Part shown: positions 12,420 to 23,374 of the stretch, one piece after another
Numbering within the stretch: position 1 is the stretch's first letter
Layout: each line of letters opens with the position of its first letter
NCBI GenBank assembly: GCA_024345305.1
Contig: BRON01000004.1
Location: 1 to 64,000, forward strand
From: Mrakia gelida
Taxonomy: Eukaryota > Basidiomycota > Tremellomycetes > Cystofilobasidiales > Mrakiaceae
Length of the DNA stretch: 64,000 nt
Reading direction: 5' to 3'
Notes under the pieces: generated by a model
Told to the model about the DNA's origin: nothing
The model's database searches: none
What the model saw: the letters and a program-made list of their open reading frames with translations, nothing else
Program-made: the position numbers and the translations under genes

Positions 12420-12832
12420 GAGTGATTCATAGTTGAAACCGAATTTGAATTCCCTTTTCATCGCGTATGCCCGCGAGTATATAGGTGCGCCCGTTCATGT
12501 TCTAGTAGCCGTTGAAGAGCGCGTCCACCATCTCGCACCCACTTACGAACACTTTTAACTTCGGACCCAGAGCAGCTGGAGCGGCACCGAATAAATTGGG
12601 AGAACCATCAAGACTACTAGAGATGATCCGAATTGGTTTCGATCAGCTCAGAGAAGATTTGAGCAAGTCGAACTTGGCTGGAAGAAGGGAGGACGCGACT
12701 GGAAGGAGAAGTCCCGAATTGATCGCTTCCATCTGATGTAGATCACCTCGGGTCATAGATGGATCAAACAGGCTTTTGATTCCCTTTTGATCGCGTATGC
12801 CCGCGAGTATATAGGTGCGCCCGTTCATGTTC
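12420..12832 (+). repeat. Diverged direct repeats with TATATAGGTGCGCCCG core
   Basis: A segment of about 200 bp ending CGAGTATATAGGTGCGCCCG followed by TTCATGTTCTAGTAGCC occurs at about 12320-12510. It recurs, diverged, at about 12645-12840, and again in unit G at about 14420-14615. The core is nearly invariant while the flanks have drifted. It lies just beyond the 3' end of the small minus-strand gene and may hold its 3' end signals. TATATA could instead be a plus-strand promoter. No function is demonstrated. Confidence 0.55.
12502..12600 (-). pseudogene. C-terminal remnant of the small unit gene
   Basis: The minus strand reads a VSGCEMVDALFNGY ending and a stop at 12502-12504. This matches the C-terminus of the genes at 12832-13615 and 14600-15384. 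Upstream the similarity decays within about 60 bp, so it is a broken third copy of the last exon. Confidence 0.5.
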
Positions 12833-13615
12833 TAGTAGCCGTCATAGAGCGCGTCCACCATCTCACACCCACTCGCGAGCACTCCCAACTCCTCAACGAA
12901 AGCAGCTAGAGCGACACTGAACATACCCAGAGAGTCAGCGAAGCGATACGAGGTCATAGGTAGGTCATCTAGCAGTGCCACGGAAGAACTGACGAACGTC
13001 GAAGGGAGGCAAGGTCGAGATGGAGGGAAGGGGAGGAGCGGTGAGCTCAACGAGAGCTCACTCGACGAGCGAGAGAGACCTTCCAACACTCCTAAGGCAT
13101 CCCTCTACTTCCCGGACCATGGCCCCACTTCATATAACCCCGATTTATCCACCAGAATCGAGGAAAAGGAGCGAGAACTCGCCTCGACAGACTCGACACA
13201 GGAAAGGAAGGAGAAGGGTCGAGCTGCCAGCGCATGGAGTGGGGAGGTCGAGGGAGGGAGAGGTGGAGCAAGAGGGGTAGTGGGAGTGTTTCGCGATGGA
13301 AGAGGAGGTATACTAGAGTGGTAGGAAAGAGAGAATGAGAAGATAGAGTGAGTACGAGAGTCTCAGCAGCATCGGATGCATGGGAGGAAGGAGAGTCAAG
13401 CTCAACAAGACTGCATGAGCGAGGAGCCTCAACCGTATACATCCCTCGAAATCTGAGACCTTCCACCTAGGCACCCTAGCTGCCCTACTATACCCCCGAA
13501 GTCCCATTGCGATCCGAGCAAGAGGTGAGGAGAACGGAAGGAGAGAAGATGGAGGGAAGGAAGGGGAGGAGGTGGAGGTGGAGCTCACATTGATCGAGCT
13601 CATTTCCTCTTGCAT
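12832..13615 (-). CDS. Small intron-containing gene of unknown function, copy 1
   Basis: I do not recognise this gene. A plausible first exon starts ATG at 13615 (MQEEMSSIN) and runs into a GTGAGCTCC donor. Internal coding includes MGLRGYSRAARVPRWKVSDF (about 13520-13440). The last two exons read RDALGVLEGLSRSS and then SSVALLDDLPMTSYRFADSL, ending GCEMVDALYDGY with a stop at 12832-12834. The last exon is conserved in frame between two full copies and one remnant, which supports coding. It lies downstream of the shared terminal module exactly where units 1, 2 and F have the TLH gene. Exon borders in the middle are uncertain. Confidence 0.45.
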
Positions 13616-13736
13616 CCAACCCTAGCGAAAGATAAAAAGTGGATAGGGTTACTCCTATACTACCATAGACTCATAATGGAGAAGGAGGAGTAAGGGGGAA
13701 GCGCATGTATAGAGCGAGGGGCAAGGGAAGATGGGG

Positions 13737-14419
13737 GTTGAGCTTGAACGAACGAGAGGGCCCTTCCATCGACAGGTTCGCTGCCGCTGCGCAACGGTTC
13801 TAGCAGTAAATTGAAATCTGAAAACAGATTAGTCAGGAGGCCGGGTATAGAGAACACGTTCCCTCTTCGAGCGAGCAAATTTTCTTACCACGAGGCTCAG
13901 ACTCGCATAGGAGAAAGGAGGAGGAGCTCAGAGGTGAGCTTGAGCTCATACCTTTCAACCTCGAGACGTCGGCAAATCTTCACTCTAGAGCTAAGCCCTC
14001 TTTACGGGACATACTAGAGCTACGTACGAACGACTCCAGCCCTTTACAATCCGCGGTTTCGGCCTTGAATATACAGTGCAGCTAAAAGAGAGAGGATGGA
14101 GCTCCTCCGAAAAGAACTCGCGGAAGTCAGCTCGAGCTCGCCCTCTTCATCGTTTTGAGGTACCTCTCGGGAGAATATCTGTCGACGATGCAGCTTTTCT
14201 CGTATACAGCTGTGCATCTGATACATTGTACTTCATAGGTAGATCTAGCTGGTCGTTTTTCCCGCTCGCAATTCGGTGGGGAGGGGAGGGAGAACGAAGC
14301 GACGCAAAGTCCGTCAAGTCCGTCAAGTCCTGTTGGAACGGTCGGACTTGACGGATCCGTCAAGTCGACTTGACGGAAAGGACCGTTCCAACGCGTTGGA
14401 ACGGCTCGCATAGGATTAG
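13737..14419. repeat. Terminal module E with palindrome cluster
   Basis: Full module with stem type TCCGTCAAGTCC. X is at 14310-14321, followed by an extra direct copy to 14330. The complement is at 14344-14355, X again at 14356-14366 and a perfect complement at 14367-14377. Two overlapping perfect 22-nt palindromes result (14345-14366 and 14356-14377). The Y hairpin 14383-14404 is a perfect 22-nt palindrome with arms CCGTTCCAACG and CGTTGGAACGG. TTAG is 14416-14419. A leader ORF (minus, 13878-13660) is conserved in all modules: VFSIPGLLTNLFSDF then RSGSEPVDGR. Confidence 0.88.
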
Positions 14420-14599
14420 AGAAAATTTGAGTGAGTCGAACTGGCACAAGAGGGGAGAGGACGCAACATGAACAAGGGATCACGAAACGACTTCTTCCAT
14501 CTCGTATAGATCACCTCGAGTGATTCATAGTTGAAACCGAATTTGAATTCCCTTTTCATCGCGTATGCCCGCGAGTATATAGGTGCGCCCGTTCATGTT

Positions 14600-15384
14600 C
14601 TAGTAGCCGTTGAAGAGCGCGTCCACCATCTCGCACCCACTCGCAAGCACTCCCAACTCCTCAAAGAAAGCAGCTAGAGCGACACTGAACATACCCAGAG
14701 AGTCAGCGAAGCAATACGAGATCATCGGTAGGTCAAATAGCAATGCCACGGAAGAACTGACGAACGTCGAAGGGAGGCAAGGTCGAGATGCAGGGAAGGG
14801 GAGGAGCGGTGAGCTCAACGAGAGCTCACTCGACGAGCGAGAGAGACCTTCCAACACTCCTAAGGCATCCCTCTACTTCCCGGACCATGGCCCCACTTCA
14901 TATAACCCCGATTTATCCACCAGAATCGAGGAAAAGGAGCGAGAACTCGCCTCGACAGACTCGACACAGGAAAGGAAGGAGAAGGGTTGAGCTGCCAGCG
15001 CACGGAGTGGGGAGGTCGAGGGAGGGAGAGGTGGAGCAAGAGGGGTAGTGGGAGTGTTTCGCGATGGAAGAGGAGGTATACTAGAGTGGTAGGAAAGAAA
15101 GAACGAGAGGATAGAGTTGGTACGAGAGTCAGGACTGCATGGGGAAGCATGGGAGGAAGGAGAGTCAAGCTCAACATGACTCCATGAGCGACGAGCCTCA
15201 ACCGTATACATCCCTCGAAATCTGAGACCTTCCACCTAGGCACCCTAGCTGCCCTACTATACCCCCGAAGTCCCATTGCGATCCGAGCAAGAGGTGAGGA
15301 GAACGGAAGGAGAGAAGATGGAGGGAAGGAAGGGGAGGAGGTGGAGGTGGAGCTCACATTGATCGAGCTCATTTTCTCCTGCAT
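14600..15384 (-). CDS. Small intron-containing gene of unknown function, copy 2
   Basis: Near-duplicate of the gene at 12832-13615, with start MQEKMSSIN at 15384 and stop at 14600-14602. The final exon reads LLFDLPMISYCFADSLG and ends GCEMVDALFNGY. A small deletion or replacement around 15100-15190 distinguishes the two copies in a middle region that is probably intronic. Substitutions in the last exon keep the frame. Function is unknown and exon borders are tentative. Confidence 0.45.
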
Positions 15385-15505
15385 CCAGCCCTGGCGAAAG
15401 ATAAAAAGTGGATAGGGTTGGTCCTATACTACCATAGACTCATAATGGAGAAGGAGGGGCAAGGGGGAAGCGCATGTATAGAGCGAGAGGCAAGGGAAGA
15501 TGGGG

Positions 15506-15807
15506 GTTGAGCTTGAACGAACGAGAGGGCCCTTCCATCGACAGGTTCGCTGCCGCTGCGCAACAATTCTAGCAGTAAATCGAAATCTGAAAACATATTA
15601 GTCAGGAGGCCGGATATAAAGAACACGCTCCCCCTTCGAGCGAGCAACTTTTCCTACCACGAGGCTCAGACTCGCATAGGAGAAAGGAGGAGGAGCTGGG
15701 AGGTGAGCTTGGGCTCATACGTTTCAACCTCGAGACGTCGGCAAATCTTCACTCTAGAGCTAAGCCCTCTTTAGGGGACATACTAGAGCTATGTACCAAC
15801 GACTCCA
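15506..15807. repeat. Terminal module G, truncated before the palindromes
   Basis: This matches the first 300 bp of the module, including the VF(S/F)I(P/S)GLLTN leader ORF (minus, 15647-15429). It stops at the shared GACTCCA and has no palindromes. Confidence 0.75.
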
Positions 15808-15903
15808 ACTTCAGACAAGAGACATCAAATAGAACCGGAGAAGAAACGAAAGCGGAGCGCAACAAGATTCAAAACCAGTACAGAAAGAGGAGGACACGAG
15901 TTA

Positions 15904-18900
15904 CTACGTAGGGCGAGAGACAGTCTTGTAGAACCAGAGGAGGAGAAGAGCAGCGTTGGTGAAAGGAAGTGTAGGGGAGAGCAAACCTAGCCAGAACGAG
16001 AACTCCACGTCCTTCTCCTTCGTGATCTTCCACTTGTAATATTCCCTCGTCCCCAGCAGTATCCCTTCTCCGTCAGACACCCACCGCCAGTCTGATCCAA
16101 TCCTCCCCTCCTCGATAGCCCTCTCCCTCCAACTCCGATCCCGGAACAGCTGCATGCAAAGAGGAACAACCATCTTCGCAGCTCTGAACGGACACCCTCC
16201 TCCCATCCCACCCTCTGCCGCCTCGTCGTGCAGCGAGATAGGGAAGAGGCATCCGAAACAGCAGTTGGAGTAGGTAGAGCGTTGGGCGGTAAGGACTGCG
16301 CATGTCTCGAGACTCCTCCAGTTGCAGCCAGTACAGTACGAGCACCTGCGAGAGAAGAGAAGAAAGCGACGTCAGAACGCGTCGCGGTCAAGAAGGAGAG
16401 GCAAACAGGATCGAAAACGTACTCTTTCTTCTTGCTGGGGCATCCGTACTTGTGGAGTGAGGTGGCGTTGGGAGAGAGTTGAGTGGTTGGGTGAAGGAGG
16501 ATGCACGACGAGCAGAGGGAGTCGAGGGTTCGGAGGAGATGGGCAAGTTCGTTGAGGAGGATGTTTGCTTGAGTATGGAGCTGACGTGATTGGAGGTAGG
16601 CTTCGGGGATCTCGGAGGAGTGAGGGATGGTAGGGAAGAGAGAGCTGATGAGGGGAGGAGAGATGGCTGAGGGGAGGAGGTTGGTGGTTCGGTGGGAGGG
16701 GAGGGAGGGAGATTGAGGAGGGGCAACGCGACGACGACGACATTCCGTACAGAGTCCACAGTCTCCCGACGAGAAATCGTTGAGCTGCTCCTCCAGTGCT
16801 TTGGCAATGCAGCTGTTTGGAGAGCGGAAGCGAGGGTCGAACCCGTTTGGGTGGTCGACGAAAAGCGTCGACTTCTTCCGTTGGAGGTCCCAGACGACGG
16901 TCTCCCAGTCTCGACCTCGACCTCCTCCCTGAACGCGCTCGGAAACTGTCCATCCTTTTGGGTGAGGAAGGAAGATGACGAGGTTGCATTGCTGGAAGAG
17001 GAAGGAAGAGAGTTCGGTTGTTGTTCTCGTCCTGACCCGACGCGACGCAAGGGGGGTTGTGTTTGACTCACCGGACAGTCCAGAGCTTGAATCCCCGCTG
17101 TTGTGCAGAACAGGTAGTTGATCCTTCCGGCTTCCCAATCCCTGCTCGTTCCATCCATCTTCCTTGTCTCCTCCACACCCGTCACCGCGTAGTAGACCTC
17201 CGTCCTCACCTCGACACCCTTCCTCTCTGCCTCCTCCACCAGCCTTCCTCGTAGCGCGTCCAGCTCCTTCTTGGTGAATCCAAAGATGATGACTGGAGCT
17301 CTAGGAGCAGAGAGGTGACCGTTCCCGAAAGTATCCATCATCGTCTTGAAGACGTCGTCGCTGGAGTCCAGCTTCACAACGTGGAACGTGACTCCAGGAC
17401 GACGAAGAGGAAAGTTGAGCTCGGTGAGGGTTGAGTGAAGGAGTGTTCCGGCGTGTCTCCGTGCTCCCTCAGTCCAGCTGCCGGAGAGAAGGAGGAAGGG
17501 AGCTCGCGCGAGTCGAGCGAGGGAGACGTAGCCCATCGACGGCCTCCAATCCGACTGAGTCGCCCAGGTGTGAGCCTCATCCCCGACGAACTGGAGGACC
17601 TTCCCTATGGTGCCGAGGGAAGCGAGGTCCTCTCGAAGCTGCTTGTTGCCTAGCTGCTCGATCGAGATGAGGAGGACACCTCGGAGGCTGACGAGAGGGG
17701 TTTCGGGAGGGAAGGGGTGGGTGTGGACGTCGAGACTGCTGTTCCGACATCGAGCGTGAAGCGTAGCGAGGATGGAGCGGAAGGGTGTTATGAAGACGAC
17801 GAGACGACCAGTAGGGTGACTGCGGTCAAGGAGAGCTCGAAGGAGGGAGAGGAAGGTCTTGCCCGACCCAACGGGGCTGCTGAGAAGGTAATCGGTTCCT
17901 CCGCGGATGATCTTGGCAGCAGCTTCGAGCTGGTTCTCGTAGAGCTCCGCGTCGTCGAAGTCGACACCGTCCGTGAGAGCTTGGAGATCGAGAGGAGTCC
18001 GGCTTCTTGAGGATACTTCCACCGCACTTGGTGGAAGAATCGAAATCCTCTCCTCCTCCTCCGAGACTGGATCTCCTCCTCCTCCTGCCGCGTCGTCGCG
18101 ACTTGGCTCCATCGGCTCGGATCCTTCGTCGTCGTACCCTGAGACTGGAGGAGGGGAGGGTGGTACTGGTGTGGGACGTTTGAAGAGAGGTTGGGAGGAA
18201 GAGAGAGAAGAGGAGGAGGGACGCTTGGAGGAGAGCTGAAGAGAAGGAGAGAAAGAGAGACGCGTCAGTCAGGCGAGGGACGTCGACAGAAGAGAGAAGG
18301 GAGGAAAGACTCACCGACGGATGAGAGCTACGCCCAAGAAACAGATCCAGCCTGTCGGGCAAGCGATCGATCTTGAGAACCTGCGTAGCGGAGGGGGAAG
18401 AGGAGGGTTGGTCAGAACGAGGGGTCGAGTGAAGATCGAGAACGAGCCTGGAGGCGAAGACTCACAGGATCCACTCCCAACGCGAGTTGATACAGGCTCA
18501 CAACCCTCATCGCATTCGTTGCATCTCCAAAAGCAGCCAAGTCCCGAATCCCACCACTCGAATCCGTGTTTCCGTAAGCCGCCTCGTCCGTCTTGAGCGA
18601 GTGGCCTCGTTGGCTCGACTGAGTCTCCAGAGCGACAAGGAGTCCGTTAGCGTCGGATCCGAGGAGAGGAAGGATGATCCGACTGATGAAGACTTCGGTG
18701 TGCCGAACCGTTTGGAGCCCAACTCCTGACGAGGAGCCTGACAGGACGAAGGCGAGCTGGAGGTGGGATCTGAGGTCGGCAGCGACGATCTGCTTCCCGA
18801 AACGGTCTGTCCAAAGGAACGTCCTAAAGCTGGTCTGCAGGTCGAGGTTGTTGTCTAGAGGGCTGAGAGAGTGGAGGAGGGAGAGAAGGTAGAGAGCGAA

Positions 18901-21900
18901 GGGTTGTACGACTCCGAAGAGCTGGATGACGAGAGGCACGAGGGTCGGAGACACAAAGCGATGGATGGTCTTCCTTCCGACCTTGTTCACCTCGGTGCGA
19001 ATGGCGAGTCGGTTGGAGGTGATGAAGAGAGAGGAACCGTGGTCGACCGTTCGGGTGAGCTGCTGAGTAACGAGTTCCGAAGCTCGACCTCCAGGGGAGG
19101 AGAGGTGCATGGCGACGAGGAGGTTGAGCTTTGCGGCGGCGAGGGAGTGAAGGAAGGCTCGGGCGTGAGGAAGGTTGAGCTGGGGTTTGAGAGGATCCGA
19201 GGGGTTTGAGATCCAGAGCTTGGAGTTGGAGAGAGAAAGGGAGAGGAGGAGAGCCTGTTGGTTCCGAGGTATCCCGAGCTTGATGCAGTTCGATGGATCC
19301 GTGAAGATCGATCCCCCAACCTCTCCCGCAACTCCTCCGACCGTCGCTCCTTCCATCGTTCGGCCAACTGCTGAGAGGTCCGCCGAGAAGGTGAGGGTCT
19401 TGATCGAGGAAGTAGCTGATGCGATGGCTCCCTTGGCTGCGTCGGCAATAGCGGTGAGGGAGATGAAGCGGTTGTAGGAGAGGAGAGGGAGGAGGTGGCC
19501 TTCGACTGGGTCGTGGAGGGGTTGGATGGAGACGACGGGTCCAGCAGCGGTGATGGCGTGGGAGATGGGATAGCGAGTAGCTCGAAGGACGACGAAGGGT
19601 GTGACTTGAGCTCCGTTGGGGTGAGCTGTGACGAGTTCGAAGAGCGGCGAGTCGAGACTGAGAAAGAAGAAAGAGAGAGGTGAGCGACGTGTTTCGAACC
19701 CCAAAGCGATCAAGACAACCGACTTACCCTCTCGACACTGGCACTGCTCCAGCCTCAGCTTCATCCAACTCCCTAACCTCTCCCCATCCAATCTCGTCCA
19801 GCACTAGGCGGTAGACAACGAGTCGAACGAAGAACTCGCAGGACGCGAGCTGAGGTCTGAACGATCCGATCTCCCGAAAGCCTCCTCCAGCAGCAAGGGA
19901 AAGGCAGATTAGGAACTGATCTAGGACCATCTGGCCCCGAGGAGGAGTGGATGAGTATCGAGGGGAGTAGATCGCAAGGAGGAACTGGAGGAGGGCGTCC
20001 TGAACCTCCTTTGACTCCTCGACTCCTCCTCTCCCTTCTCCTCCGACGACCCCGTTCGGCTGGGTGAGGACGTCCCTCTGGAGGACTTGACGGAGGGTGT
20101 TGGCTGCGAGTACCATCCGCTCGGTGGTGTGGAAGGAGGGAAGGTCGATGGAGGTGGTGAAGGAGCAGGAGGAGGGAGGAGGGGAGATGATTGGAGGAGG
20201 TGCGAGCTCGCCCTGAGGGATGGGGATGGGGTTTCGGTAGACCGTTGGCGTGACCCTGAGGGCAAAGAGGATGAGCGAGCTTGAATCCCTGCTGTATCGT
20301 TTGAGGGTCGAATCCGCGAGCCGCGGCTTGAAGATCCTTGTCGGTCCCTTCCCTCCTCGCTCTTCGTCGACCATGTCCTCCGAGATCTGCACCGACCCGT
20401 CCCCCATCCCGATCTTCCTCGCCACAGCAAACTCGCTCGGATTCGTCCCGTACTTCCGAACCCCTAAGGCGAGATCCTGAACGTGGACCCAGACGTTTCG
20501 CAGAGGGTCGCGGTCCTCGATTCGAGTCTTGTCCGAGGACCGGTAGTTGTGGGCGGGGGAGATGGCTGAGCGGAGGACGGCGAGAGGGTAGGGTTGGATG
20601 AAGGAGCCGTAGCCGAGAGGGTTCTGGTAGACTGGTTGGTGGTAGAGGGAATTGTCGAGCTTGTCGCTGGGGGTGGGAAGGGAGGAGAGTATCTCGTTCT
20701 GCTGCTCGAGAAGGAAGGCTGCTGATGCTGAGGAGGGATCCGATCGTGGGACCTTGGGAGGGGGAGGAGGAACGAGGTTGATGGAGTTGTGAGACGGAGG
20801 AGGAACGGCGAAGGCGGGGAGGTGAGCGTCGGGGAAGAGTTGTTGGGAGTGAACGGAAGCGGAGGAGAGATTCGTTCCTCCGTGCTTCTTGTGACGGTGG
20901 CTTCGGAGGGAGTCGCCATCCTTGCAGACCACACCACAGCTCCCACACCCTACTCCCATCCTCACGGCGATGCCCTCGACCATAGGGAAGGTCGAGGTGG
21001 ACCGTCTCGAGAGGAGCAGCTGACTTGCAAGTTTCCGATCGGAGAGGGGAGCGTAGATGGAGTGCTTGAAGGAGTTCGCGAGGTTCAGGAGGAGGGTTGC
21101 TTCTCGGACGAGGGTTTTTCGATGGGAGGAGGAGAGGGAAGGGCAGAACTTGAGTAGGTGAGCGGTGAGTCCGGATGGTGCGACTCCTCCTCCGTACGGG
21201 TCCTCGTGGGTGGAAACGACGAGACCGATCCTCATGTTGATGGCTAGAGAAGCGGCGTGGAGGTTGGTCGTGGCTGAGAGAGAGAGAGAAAAAGAAAGGA
21301 AGATCAGGATCGGGAAGCAAGAGATTGGAGAGAAGGAGATGAAGGACGAACAAGCGAGGCTCTCTCCTTTCCAAAACGCGACAAGTCCTTCCACGTCGAG
21401 TTTCCTGAAGCATCCAATCCCAGCTTCGTCGTCTCTTGGCACCGATGCTGTTGAGCCTGATGGAAGGAAGAAGGGTTTAAAGATCAGCACAGGTCCATAC
21501 TCTCGAGCGAGAGAGCAAACGAGAGTGACGGAACAGGACGCGAGAGACTCACCATCGTCCGAAGAGACCTCACCGACGACACCATCCATCCCACAAACCC
21601 CACCCTCCGCTTCGTCTTCCAGACAGTTCCTATCCTCCCCACCACTACCCTCCCTCCCATCAACAACCTCGTGTTCCTTCCCCTTCCTCGTCCCACTCAA
21701 GCTCGACCCACTCGCACTCCCTCCAACTCCCTCGCCACCACCTCCCTCGGTCTCTCCCTCTCCCTCCCCCTCGTCCATCCCAGAACCAAACCCTTCCCCA
21801 TCCCCTAGGTGAGCGAGTACCTCCTCCTCCTGCTGATCCTGTGTTGGTGGAAGGGGAGTGTTGGGTTGGGGAGAGAGAGAGGGAGGGTGAACAAGAGGAG

Positions 21901-22917
21901 AAGGGAAGAGCGGATGGAGAGGTTCGGTGACCGTACACGTCTTCCAGTGCTCGTGGAGAGCAGAGGGGGTTGGAGAGAGGTGAGATTGAGGATGAGGGCG
22001 AGGGCAGGGGAAGGATCCGTTGCTCCTTCGAGGAACTGAAAGGAGGGAGGTGGAAGAACGAGAGCGAGGGAGGAACGGGATGAGTGTTGAGCTAGCTTGA
22101 ACGAAGCGAGCACGGTGAAGATGCATGCAAGCGGACCTTTGAGACCTCCAGAAAGACGAACTTCAGCTTGGTGAACATCCTTCACATGCTGAGTGAGTTT
22201 AGCGAGGGTGGAGAAGGGCGAGAGGCCGTGGCAGATAGCTCTCGGGCACGGGAAGCTCATCTGCTCAAGCACGAACAAGAGCAGGCCAATCGAGAGTCAG
22301 AACAGAACCAAATGGTGGATGGGTGGTATGGGAGGATTGGTGTATGCAAGAGGGACATACAGTATTGAAGGAAAAGCCTGAGAGTGCAAGGGGAAGGAGG
22401 GAGAGCGAGTGGGGTGAAGGGAAGGACGATGGTCAGCTCGGGCTCGCAACTCCTCCTTCCTTCTTCCTTCCCTCTCCCTCCCCTCCCCTTCCAAGGGCAG
22501 GCCCCACCTTTTCCGACCTCTCCCAACCTCCAGCTCCATAGCAGAAAGCAAAAGACCCACTTGAATCCTACGAGAAGGTCTCTCGAGCGCTCGTTCAGCG
22601 AGGTGTCAAAGGGGAAGGAGGTTTGGCTGAGGTCGCTTTCGAAGGAAGCTCGAGAGGGTTGTGAGAGTGGATCGGGTCCGTTGGACGGATAGGAGTAGAG
22701 GAGGAGTGGGGGAGAAGTTCCTGGTAGGGAGAGAAGGGGAGGAAAGGGGGTCAGCATCGAGCTCGCTCATGAAGGAGGGAAGGGAAGGAGGAGGGGAAGA
22801 CCGAGTCATGAGCGAGCGAGCGAGCTCCTCCTTCTCTCCTTCCAACACGAGACCTTCCCAGCATGCATCCACCTTCTCAGTGGGTTCTATTAACCCCAAA
22901 TGATGCTCTCCCAACAT
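15904..22917 (-). CDS. Telomere-linked RecQ-type helicase, copy 3 (complete)
   Basis: A large gene of about ten exons, roughly 2,000 residues. The order from the 5' end is as follows. A C2H2 finger CPRAICHGLSPF... with H-x4-H (about 22260-22170). A Cys/His segment CPRPHPQSHL and an acidic stretch (22070-21560). A second zinc finger GCGSCGVVCKDGDSLRSHRH (about 20950-20880). A central domain (19680-18470) ending RGHSLKTDEAAYG, where His to Tyr is nine residues as in tyrosine recombinases. Then an SF2 helicase: PVGSGKT, DEAH, SGSWT, a motif V-like CTTAGIQALD, and QGGGRGRD (RecQ motif VI; about 17930-16900). A Cys-rich tail follows, with stop at 15904-15906. Helicase activity, DNA binding and a role at chromosome ends are inferred from the TLH family. 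The start codon is uncertain. Confidence 0.75.
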
Positions 22918-23374
22918 AGAAGCTAGAGAAAAAGGACTTCCCTTCCTTTGCGAGAGGAGGAGGGGTTGAGGAAAGGGAAGCGATAAGGGAGCGATAAGGC
23001 GAGGGAGCTCACCAAGTCTGCCGTTCGAGCACTGCTCCAGTGGGTCCTTGGGAAGGAGGCTGGTCCCTCGTAGGATCTGACAAGTTGTTGGTAAGGGGAA
23101 GTGGAAATGGAAAGGAAGGTGTCAAGGGAAGAGGTCGATGTCGATGTGGTTGGGGGAGAGAGAGCAGCTCCGCGACTTCTCGTCGAAGACACGGGATGGA
23201 CTCGGAGCTCGTCCCCCTGGGTCCACGGCTTTGTAGATCCACCGATTTATGAAACCACCCTCCCATCGCCCAGGTCGATTCTAGAGTACCAAAGAGGCAG
23301 GAGGTCCAGGAAGAGTCCAGCTGCTGTTGTAGGAGGTAAGCGAGGGAGGAAGGAGAGAGGGGAGGAGGTTGATG

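Larger units (their letters stand above)
12322..14419. mobile_element. Small-gene repeat unit E
   Basis: This 2.1-kb unit carries a different cargo from the TLH units but the same right-hand module. It starts at AGAAAATTTGAGTGAG directly after the TTAG of copy D and ends at the TTAG at 14416-14419. The next unit (14420 onward) starts with the same bases, so units E and G are a head-to-tail pair. A related internal sequence at about 12650 has additional homologous sequence on its left. This suggests the AGAAAATTTGAG start is itself a truncation point. Confidence 0.7.
14420..15807. mobile_element. Small-gene repeat unit G, right-truncated
   Basis: Second copy of unit E. It starts with the same AGAAAATTTGAGTGAG, but its right-hand module is cut after GACTCCA at 15807, before the palindromes, and joined to the sequence just downstream of the third TLH gene. 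It is the one unit in the stack that lacks the TTAG end. Confidence 0.7.

Noticed and set aside
11400..14420. CRISPR-like array, because short palindromic repeats recur.
   Set aside because: Spacing is irregular, repeats differ in sequence, and the host is a eukaryote; these are element termini.
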